A stretch of DNA of 64,000 bases. It comes from Brucepastera parasyntrophica. Its GTDB lineage: Bacteria; Spirochaetota; Spirochaetia; Treponematales; Treponemataceae. Positions within the stretch are counted from its first letter, which is position 1; each line of letters starts with the position of its first letter. Shown piece after piece: positions 54,801 through 63,000 of the stretch. Below the pieces are notes generated by a model that saw nothing but the letters and a program-made list of their open reading frames with translations, was not told where the DNA came from and did no database searches. The DNA lies in the NCBI RefSeq assembly GCF_022376835.1, contig NZ_CP084606.1:2350501-2414500 (forward strand), in the 5' to 3' direction. The translations under genes and the position numbers were made by a program.

Positions 54801-57015
54801 CCTTGAAAAAGAAATAGGAGCCATAGAAAATTTCGCGGTCGGATTTGACATACTGAGTATTCATGCGGACTGGGACAGTGCCGTCAGTGACGAACAGACT
54901 TATATCCGCGGCTATCTGGTGACAGTGAGCAGCAAAAACGAGCTTCTGGCGAGCAGGGAAGTGACCATCCCCGCGGCGTCATTTATCTGGGGCGAGAAGG
55001 GATTCAATCTGCCGAATGGCACGGAAGTGACAATAGCGGTACGCAGTGTCTCATATGCGGGGAGTCTCAGTGAAGAACGGCGAAGCAGCATTACTGTTGA
55101 TATCAACCCGCCTGTATATGCAAAAATACTGCAGCAGATACCTTCGATAGCAGGAGCGACCCACTGGTATGACCGGATAAGCGGGATTGCCGGATACGGA
55201 AATGAAAACGCGACTGGAATATCTGCGATCCAGTGGAGCGCGGTGCTGGTACCCGGCGAGCACGAGCTTATTGGGTGGCAGGAAAAGCGTGGAGTACGGA
55301 TAATCAGCATAGAGGAAACGCTTGAGAATATACGTGATGAAGAGCCTGCATGGTGGCATGGGAAGAGTATTCGGCTCAGGTTCCGTGCGGCCAATGGTGT
55401 CGGAATCTGGAGCGGGATAGAAAGCACGGAAGCGATAGAGATAGATATGACCGAGCCCGAAGTAATGACAATAGAACGAGAGAGTCAGTGGACCAATGAG
55501 TCGGAAACGGTAACAGGATGGAGCATCGAACTTGCCGACAGTGACAGCGGGATAATGAGATACCAGGCGCTTGTTGTGAAAGACGGGAAAGAAAAAGAGG
55601 ATATAGACTGGAGTACGTTGCCGGCAATTGATATAGAAAGGAATAGTGGGAAGGGCATAACGTTAACCGGTATTTCCGTACAGATAGAGAAAGAAACAGA
55701 AGGACTGTACCGTGCGGTTTTGCGTGTGCAGAATGGGAGCGGCCGCTGGGTAGTACAGGATGGCGGAGAAGTCATATTTGATGAAACGCCGCCGGTGCTG
55801 CTGTTACAGGAATGGGCAGAGACAATTGCCGGAGAAGTTACTACTTCCGGCGGTGCAGCGCAGACAGTGCGAATCAGTAACGGGCCTGATCAGGGATATT
55901 ATTTTTTGAGTAACGAGGAAGTCCGGTGGACAATAAGCGGGGAAGGCGGATGGCTGAGATCATACAGCCCTGAAGACGGGGCATACAGTGAAGAAGCCGA
56001 AGACAGGTTCTCTTTTGGTGATGCTGCCGAAGGGTTTGTGTACGTGGTGTATATAACGCTTGAAGACCGGGCGGGGAACCGGACGACTGAGGCGGTTGCG
56101 ATCCGGTATAACCGCGGACCGCAGATACGGATCAGGGACGGCGCGCTGGTAGTTCGGCCCGGACAGCCGGTAGATATAAGTGACCTGGTTAGTGTCAGTG
56201 ATGAAGAAGGCAGCGGATCCGGTGATTATCCGCTTGCATTTACCTGGGATCCCGGGAACGGGAGCGGTATCCGGACGTGGAGCGGCGGCAGTGACGGAAC
56301 TGATGTCTTTGGCGGAAGTGTCCACGGGACTGTATACACACACGGAGAAGCAAAGGCGCAGCGGAGCGAGTGGGACGGAAGTCTCCGCGTAACGGACCGG
56401 TACGGGAAGGCGAGCGAGATGGCCCTGCCTGTGGCAGTGGAAAATACGCGGAGCGGGACGCTGTATGTAGATGAGTACTGGATCGGTCCATTTGAGCTAC
56501 AGGGAATTGTGCGTATCCCGTCCGGAATCACGCTGACATTAAGCAATAGCGAAGTGAGCGCAGGGGGCCTGATTAAAAACGGTAAATATGAAAGCGGAAT
56601 TATTGCTGAGCCTGGCGGAACACTCACAATAGCAAATGAGGGCGGAGGAATAAGCCGACTGATGAGCAAATCGGAGAGTTATGCCTGGCTTGGAATAGAA
56701 GTATTCGGAAGGGCCGCAGGAGACGGATTCAGTGTAAGCGGCGCGGAGCGCGCTTTTACCATACATGGAAGCGGGTTACTGAACGGAATCCGTTTCAGTC
56801 TGAATAATAATGTCAGCGGACTGCATATACTGGGCGGCAATGTTAGCCTTGAGCAAAGCGAGATATGCGAAAACACTGAATATGGCATCAAGGAAGAACG
56901 ACCCGGTGATTATGTATTCAGAGCGCTTGATCTTTCAGAGAACGGAGTTGATTACTACCGGTATGACCGGACTGTTCTGAGTGCGGAAGAAATCCGGACT
57001 ATTATAAGTGAATAG
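48796..57015 (+). CDS. Giant exported Ig-like repeat protein with C-terminal beta-helix
   Basis: A 2739-residue secreted or surface protein. AGAGGAG precedes ATG 48796; signal peptide residues 1-26 ends YTVHAFGS. From about residue 180 to 2450 it is built of repeated beta-sandwich (Ig-like/FN3-like) units of roughly 100-120 residues, each opened by a D-x-x-x-P linker such as DNEPPEI, DEIAPELEV, DDTAPQVHV, DQDAPALDR, DESAPEAVN, DNSPPPAPV, DENAPYIHR, DINPPVYAK, DMTEPEVMT and DETPPVLLL. Residues about 2440-2530 are PKD-like (ALVVRPGQPVDISDLVSV). The last 200 residues (SGTLYVDEYWIGPFELQGIVRI, then IHGSGLLNGIRFSLNNNVSGLHIL) read as a right-handed beta-helix. The first 1.2 kb is visibly more AT-rich than the rest. 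Its stop is 13 bp before the next gene. No cleavage, anchor or enzyme motif was found. Confidence 0.88.
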   Translation: MYGLFRKYAVYLFVFMILSSYTVHAFGSSDKPSPPDFSEDTESYGRVICYNELASSGGKLRLYVKASNLYTTGGPVYVKGSPTLTIQTLLSAVPRATSSSQLIRTNIHISVYNDETNALMMSRTYRAEDAYSLGTSTVSYTLPGDEKKMRVEVYMFDTSDYREYGQYEDRPFNEYSLIRYIVRDNEPPEIRGTFMGNNGRPWFGPLCELSFYIYEDGVGYRHDLMEVTVNDRYVNGEWTVGHPNPITFQSEYSNGYAFSIETYGTYTLTVKDLLGNESSATVNIVDIRKPMITVKTSDQQIHEFSSTNADNNILILEPAKAASFKTTVADYTLADSGTDPLKSKYMQEIWYGDGTKSEPRTVIFGTMTDAAYDELNNISFDIAVEKAVGVPSGLYEWTIHARDYAGNGAAPVMVKQLVLVNGPAVRSQTETKDSGSGWITGLYIRGEDDAANGFPVNKIDGESVNVGDVSVWYRLDGSEDWHELSEISTGSKDWNGKDYMRLSGAPDGEHEIEIKVTDEAGQETEEKIIYKKDEIAPELEVLIDGVNAESGRTYYINDPSRIQISYADLDSDRAESGRASGIYQAEYTESETAAPLQSFTGRMSFREDGFTPSEGVKYYNFAVTDHAGNTAAVEGIHLVYDPEGFAQNAVELEVSDDNKDVVRRAGQSYSGAVSGISIRVDGTSQKSSGVERIEWRIFADGSDEESWSGSNILSRGTDTAAAAAAIPPSVIGDVADGVYRIKAVVFDMCGNKTEKMFTVMKDTSVVRPLKEWIVFGANEIAGGRSGYAFSIDADAVPAEEAARIYVKEGEAATGVIWNETYTACEMDGFSGTKYTELYPAPGNGEYTAGEGREGTVTLVSLDRYGNIAERTITIVHAETPDEIVWVKEAIFGADGATFRITVPAAGQVPETALTYASGKYTAAYFMEGANGVLPEKGSIDGDGTVYWERDTSVHAVGGWTPGFLGEIRVWAELYEGSISGDGEAVLIREITGARGELREIENSAPRFRAGPEEWPDYISASTPIGWQLADDPDEHEVRYEIRVEGAGGNVWSSGELESLDLFGPDWNRLRLEMLAADSGNTAGDILEYVRANEIRISLIARDEIAGEDTIGKQYPAGRYDDTAPQVHVGEPWTVNGGQWSQEETFTIKVQDELSGTGTIMYTIRPVTLEEGVYAYDRGRASDARNEVRYEGYEKGSTDAITAEIGSTDMKGMYELTVAVMDIAGNTYTQTFRGSFDQDAPALDRVEIEGSSDSEGSYYADISGGVYVNFIGIANTGSPVTAWYVRQGENGQWKRYTWTGTEQVYVNVIWNEGKTNELLWFKIENAAKKESAAVYAGEVRYDVELPEWNLHVRGYSGEAGGIQYVGDREAVEAEIVFDESVQGEIYEQVWQLVKISEENKIEAVLEGTGWESLRARRNEWEEGAAYQIQAGVMSRSGREQIRKSAVFVIDESAPEAVNIRTIAKEAGRRGYYPKEDFMAEWIGGSDEESPVTRSIYVYQEVGGVRRPLNVIEAGGKDVLIQWGMDEISWGEGVFYLEGRAVNAAGHETVSNRAEITIDMSGTGILVYIPQYADGESPIGLSWEDSARTDGEWYVYEVWEAAEDQSTRRIIRGESEGLEAVVVLPDGFEPQHGTHLYATVTAYTDEEAELRKGVSIPALIDRTSPDLWWQTVAEAASAEYVGGRYESEDEESGIQRVEWLAEKRSEEIDAESGLRYWEIIKDSETEQWQVAGEGGEGSVAADVQGIAETGELVRLAVRAENGAGRYTEIRSSAIMIDNSPPPAPVVLDQGDVINHTKQSLEVNWRLSRIDGESGLERYEWGWFYAGEGGPVQWNELEKDASGNIDEYAEAYLGNAGVNGRTVIFAVKAVNKAGLSTTGYSDGIILDENAPYIHRIEVYSDANYRDLCEGYIRNGSITGNTVYLKIAANEEESWMSDGYVQAYKVDTQGQKKAHGEAVVLREAGYGYFAAINLGEECAGKSWIFEAEISDGAGNVSNRAVSSGFTLEKEIGAIENFAVGFDILSIHADWDSAVSDEQTYIRGYLVTVSSKNELLASREVTIPAASFIWGEKGFNLPNGTEVTIAVRSVSYAGSLSEERRSSITVDINPPVYAKILQQIPSIAGATHWYDRISGIAGYGNENATGISAIQWSAVLVPGEHELIGWQEKRGVRIISIEETLENIRDEEPAWWHGKSIRLRFRAANGVGIWSGIESTEAIEIDMTEPEVMTIERESQWTNESETVTGWSIELADSDSGIMRYQALVVKDGKEKEDIDWSTLPAIDIERNSGKGITLTGISVQIEKETEGLYRAVLRVQNGSGRWVVQDGGEVIFDETPPVLLLQEWAETIAGEVTTSGGAAQTVRISNGPDQGYYFLSNEEVRWTISGEGGWLRSYSPEDGAYSEEAEDRFSFGDAAEGFVYVVYITLEDRAGNRTTEAVAIRYNRGPQIRIRDGALVVRPGQPVDISDLVSVSDEEGSGSGDYPLAFTWDPGNGSGIRTWSGGSDGTDVFGGSVHGTVYTHGEAKAQRSEWDGSLRVTDRYGKASEMALPVAVENTRSGTLYVDEYWIGPFELQGIVRIPSGITLTLSNSEVSAGGLIKNGKYESGIIAEPGGTLTIANEGGGISRLMSKSESYAWLGIEVFGRAAGDGFSVSGAERAFTIHGSGLLNGIRFSLNNNVSGLHILGGNVSLEQSEICENTEYGIKEERPGDYVFRALDLSENGVDYYRYDRTVLSAEEIRTIISE

Positions 57016-57028
57016 GCGGTAAGAAAAA

Positions 57029-60000
57029 ATGAAACGGATATATACAGCGGCAATAGTAAGTATGTTGATTATCGCGGGAGTATACGGAGCGGAAAGTAAC
57101 CCATGGAGCGCAGCGGCCGGCGGGTCATACCGGGAATCCCTTAACAGTGATGCAGCGCATCCGGGGTGGTATGCGTTTGACGGAGAAGCGGAGAGCTGGT
57201 GGAGCCTTGCAGCGGGTGCGGAAGAAGGGTGGCTTGAAGTATACTGGAGCGAAGAAAAACGGCTTGGGAGTATAACGCTTGACGGAAATATCCCGGGCGG
57301 GAGTGTTGTGCGTGTATATATTGAATCGGACGGACAGTTGGCTGCGGTACCGGGATGTGAGATACCGGGCCCTGTTGACGGAGAAGTGCGCCTGGTGTTT
57401 CCGAGTGAAGAAAGTGCAAGCCGGTGTGTCCTGCTGCGGCTTACGGGGAGCGACGCGTGGGAAGGAGCGATCCGCGAAGTAGTAATCAGTGAAGTGCAGG
57501 TGCCTCCGGCGTATGGGAAAATCCATCCGGCCGGGTATGAGATAAATATAGAAGAAAGCATTAATCTGAGCGCCTCCCGCTTGTGGGACGGTATTCTTGA
57601 CAGCCCCTGGTATGTGAGCTTGTGGGGATATCCTGAAGGCATAGAGGCCGGGGAAAAGATATTTCCCGATTACCGTGGGAACCCCTCAAAAGAGGCTGAA
57701 ATTATTCTGGAGCTCGGCAGTATATACCGGATAGACACGGTGAAAGCCTGGTTTATCCAGGGGTGGCAATCGGTCCGGTTTGAAGCTTGGGACGGAAGCG
57801 CGTGGGTCTCGATGGAAACGATGCGGAGCGGGAACAGTGGATGGCATCGGACATCGCTTTCGAGTGCGGTGGAAACGGAGCGGGTCCGGCTCACGTTTCC
57901 GGGCGGCTGGGAACAGGCACGGTATATCGGAGAAGTGGAACTGTGGGGAAACGGCAGGCATGAATTGCGGCGGGAAGAACTGCTGCTAAGCAGGGATAAT
58001 AATACTGGCAGCTATTACAGTGTAGTAGATCTCGGCAGCGAAGATTGCGGCTGTGATTATATTCTTGAAGTAAGCGGGATTGAAAACAGTGAACCATATA
58101 AAACGGTGAGCTGGAACGGAAAAAACCGAGAGTCAGTGAAGCGCGGAGAAACAAACGGGAGCGCGGTGTACCGGAGTGAAATAGCAAAAGAAGAGATTCG
58201 AGCAGGCCTGCAGTTTGTGGAGATTGCGGGAAACGGAGCGGTCCTGAGCGCGGTACTGCGGGAAAAGAAAGACAGGGGTATTATTGATATAGGCTGGGAA
58301 GGAAATGACGGAATCCTTGAAGAGGGAGACGGCGCTACGGTCCTGGGCCGCGAGTTTCTGTTTGGCAGTGAATGGCAGGGCGAGAAGCTTCGGGTCTATG
58401 GGGAAGGAGAAACAGCTCCCGAGGTACAGATATTAACGCAAGCCGGCGGACGGAGTGACAGTGAATGGGAAGCGGTTCTGTGGAGCGGAAGCGGAAAGGG
58501 CTGTTGGGAAGCGGATCTTGGTGGTGTGATATGCGAAAGGGTGAAAGTCGCGAGCGCCGCAGGTGCGATATATGAGATCCAGGTATTCGGGTCCCGGACA
58601 GGGGACGGGAAGCTTGGAATAGAGCTGTGGCAGACAGGGAAAGGAGCTGAGAATGTGATCGGCTGGCTGGGAAACCCGGGCATTCAGGTGACAATGAACG
58701 GACTGCATCCTGAACAGGACGGCCGGCTGGTGTGGCTTCCGGTGAAGAATCTGCATAGAGTCTCCGGCGGCGGGGAACTGGCTGTTGAAGGGCGGCACGG
58801 AAAACTCCGGTACAGTGGACGGTATGGAGTTGAGACGGGCGCGAGTGAAGCGGGCAGTTTTGACCAGGGAGAAGGGTTTACCGCAACATTGGGCGAAAAC
58901 ATAATTATCTCGGGAGTGGTGAATAACCGGCGCCATACGGTGTGCGTCCAGGGCGTTGAATACCAGATAAACTATGAAGGACGGTATTCGATAAATGTGC
59001 CGCTTGAAAAAGGTTATCAGCGGATAGGGATAGAAATCCGGGATGAAGAAGGTCTGTCTGTTGCGAGCTGGGGAAAGGAAGTATACCGGATAACCGGCCT
59101 GCCTGGGATAGCGCTTGACAATCCTGCCGGCGACATACGAAGCCGGGAGAGCGGGTATGAAATACGGGGCCGGGTTGGCAATGGATTTGACCTGGAGGTA
59201 CGGATAAACGGCACCGCTGTAGAAACAGAATGGGGGAGGTTCAGCCGGAATGTAGAATTACAGGAAGGAGAGAACCGGTATGAGATAGTGGTGCGGGACG
59301 GATGCGGACAGGAGGCGAAGCGGGTACTTACCATAGAAAGTGACCGCAGCGCGCCCGAAGTAGTAAGGGTGGTGTATCCGGAAGAAGCATATATTACGAG
59401 GAATGACATACCGGTGATACTGGAAGCCGGGATAGAGGAAGCGCTGTGGTGGCATTTACCTGACGGGAGATGGCTAGCGGCCAATGAGAATCCGTATGAG
59501 GTGACGGTATACCTTGCAGACGGGACCTATGAGTGGGTGGTAGAGACCGCGGACCGTGCAGGAAATATCGGGACGGGTGAAACTGTATACCTGACGGTGG
59601 ACACTGAAGGACCCGAGGCGTTTGAGATAGAGTGGGGCGCTGCTGAATGGAGCCGGTCCGCAAACCCGGTGGTACGGTATGAAGCGACTGATGCGGTGAG
59701 CGGGGTCGCATATTATGAATACAGTCTTGACGGCAGTGAATGGACACTGGGGGCTTCGCCGCTTGAACTCAACGGACTCAGTGACGGTGTGCATCCGCTT
59801 CTTGTGCGCGCGGTGGACCGTGCGGGACATGTAAGGTCCGAACTGGTAGAACTGAAGATAGACACTGAGGCGCCTCTGGCATTTGAAATAACGGGCGATA
59901 CCGGCGAATGGACCAATAGCCGGCGGCCCGTGCTGTACTTTGAGGCGCAGGATGCGATGTCCGGACTGGAGCGGTATGAGCTTGAGGTAAACGGAGAAGC

Positions 60001-63000
60001 CTGGGGAGCAATAGAGAACGGTTACCGGTTTGAGAGTCTTGCTGATGGAATATATGAATTGGTGATCCGGGCAGTTGACTATGCGGGAAACACGAGGGAA
60101 GAAGAAACAATACTGCAAATAGACACCGAAGCACCTTTTGCGTTTGAGGTGAGCGCGAATATAACGGGCTGGAGCAATGACAACCGACCTGAGCTAAGCT
60201 TTGGGACCGAGGATAGTCTGTCGGGGATCGCGAAATATGAGCTGACGACAGACGGAGTCCGCTGGGAGACGGTGACGAGCGTGTTCCGGTTTGAAGAACT
60301 TGATGACGGTGAGTATGAGGCGGTGATACGCGCGGTGGACTATGCGGGGAACACTACGAGCGCGGGCGTCACCCTGAACATAGACACGACGCCGCCAAAA
60401 GCTGTCCAGGATTACCGGATAATCCCGGGGAAGACTTCGATGGAGGGCTTGTGGACAACAGAAGACACTGATGTCGTGAAATACCATATCGAGTTCACGA
60501 TCGAAGAGACGACAACCTCTTTCAGTACCATTGCCACATCATTTACCCGCAGCGGCTTAACACAGGGCAGCCTGGTGACTTTCCGGGTGCAGGCTGAAGA
60601 CCGGGCCGGAAACCTTGGCCCCTGGGTCGAGTCAGATCCGGCGCTTATCGGACTTGCGTTTCAGCCTATTAGCATAAAAAGCGATCAGGCCACATTGGTG
60701 GAATATGAAAATATACTTATGATAGTGCCGGGCGCATCCCTGCCCGAGGGTGCGCGGGCAGTGCTTGTAACAGAGCTGGAAAGTGCAGAACTGGAAAACC
60801 GCAGCGTGAACCCGATCATGGGGCCGATTTATTCGTTTTCGACGCTGTGGGATGATGGAGAAGGAAATCTGGTTGAAGTCCGTCACACGGAGTTTGAAGA
60901 AGATATAGTTATTGTGTTTGAGTACGACGAATCACTTGCGCCAAACGGGTTTCCGGAAACAAATCTGGGGGTATATTACTATGATGAGGTCTGGGGCCGG
61001 TGGTTTAGGGAGGAAAAGGCAGCTATAGACACGGAACAGAATACCATTATATTGTTCACGAACCATTTTTCGAGTTTTTCAATACAGCCGACCCTGCTTG
61101 AAGATTTATCCCCGGAGGATCTTCGTGACGCGGGGCACCGTCCTGATAACAGCGAAACGACGACGGGAGAAATAACGGTCTCACCGCAGGGCGGAACCAT
61201 GATGACCGAGGTGACCGAGTTTGTGCTGAAGGGGAAGAACGGTTTTACCTATCCTATAAAACGGATTTATGACTCACAGACCGCACGCATAGACAGTCCG
61301 AGCCTTAACGCGAATATGTCAATAGGATTGAATATCAGCGCCGATATCCCGGCCCAGTTATTGAAAGAAGCAATCGGAATGGGCGTTGATCTTGCCGCGA
61401 GCTTTATCATGGACAAACTGGGCAGTTATTTTAAGAAGAACGGGGACTATGGACTCGCGATGGGTATCGGGTGGCGGCTTAATCTGCCATATGTAGTAAC
61501 AACGGATTCGAATGTACTGGTACGCCTGCCTGAGGGTGGATATTACTCGATCAACCAGATGGACCTGAAAGAAAAAACCGGCGACAGTGCACACCGCGTG
61601 ATGGAATTTGAAAACCATTTCGGGGATGACTTTACCTTCAGAGTGACCCAGATCCGTGCTGATATAACAGATGCGGCCTTAAGCGCGCTGGTGGGAAAAG
61701 CAAGCGGAGAGATGAAAGGCGTTTTCAATAAAATATTGGAAAATGCCCTTGGGACAGCAACGGAAAAGGCCGTGGAAAAGACTGCCGAACAAATCGCCCG
61801 GGAAAATCTGCTGGATGGCATCGCCTCTGTAACCGGAGTAATACGGCTGGCGTTAAGTTTTATCCCTGACTGGATGACACTGTCGAGTGAACTTGTTCTC
61901 AAAGATGGAACAAAATTTGTCTTTGACGGACTGGGACGTGTTGTATCCATCTATGATCCGTCGGAATCAAATGAAATAACAATAGAGTATGATGGACTGA
62001 CCATATCAAAAATAACTGACCCGATGGGTAATATAACGACCTTTGAATATAATAGTAACAGTACATTCTCGGATATATTTATCCGGCCTTTTATAACAGA
62101 CATTACCACTACGGCCGCTGAAGGAAAAACACGTACTGTTTCATATGAGTACCGTGATAAAAAAATAACGGGGATAGCCTTCCAGACGCTGCCCGCCCTT
62201 GAAAAAGTGACTGATGTTGGGGGAAGGGAAATAACCTATCTGACCAAGGAACATTTTATCTTCTCGGGCGGCGGTTCAGTCAAGGTAAATTTCTTTGCGC
62301 TGCTGCTTGATTTTATCCCCGGTGTGGCGCAGATAAAATCAGCGCTTGGTATCAATACTATAACACTCAGCGGCCGAATTACCATGGAATGGGTCCTGCT
62401 GATAGAATCGGTATATAAAAGCGGACTGCAAGTGGCGGTAATTGATTATGATGAAAAGAATATAGGCAGTGTCGATGTTGAGCCTGATGACTATATATTG
62501 TGGATACCGACGGCAATGAAGGTATCCCTGGAGTTCAACTATAAGATTATGACGGATGCCGTTACTATAAAAAACACCGGGATGCAGGAAAAAACAACAT
62601 ACTCCTATACGCTGACTTCCTACGGGCACCAGCACCTGGTGAAGGAAGCAAAAATTTCGAACGGGCTGACCACTATTACCCAGAAATACAGTATCTATAA
62701 CAAAACATATAACCGGTATGTATCAAAAGAAGACGAGTTCATAGCGGCAGCCCAGAGCGGATTTGTAACCCATGAGAGCAGCCGGGAGCGTGAATACTAC
62801 AGCCTTCTGACAGAGACAAGAACGACGGTAAGTTCAAACGCATCAACCTATGAAACGGTAACAAATACCTGGAACACCGGCAAACGGCGCGTCACGGGTG
62901 AAACGGTCAGCCGAGGGGCAGGCACCGTAAAAACAACCCTCTACAATTATGACAGCTGGGGAAATATTACCCGAGAAGAAACCACTCGCAGGACACCGCA

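Noticed and set aside
50799..54864. Very long minus-strand frames opposite the giant gene (for example 52747-54864, 705 codons, and 51085-52176)
   Set aside because: They lie wholly inside the plus-strand gene, have no ribosome site or family match, and are Cys/Arg/Tyr-rich nonsense. The codon bias of the plus gene leaves few stops on the other strand.
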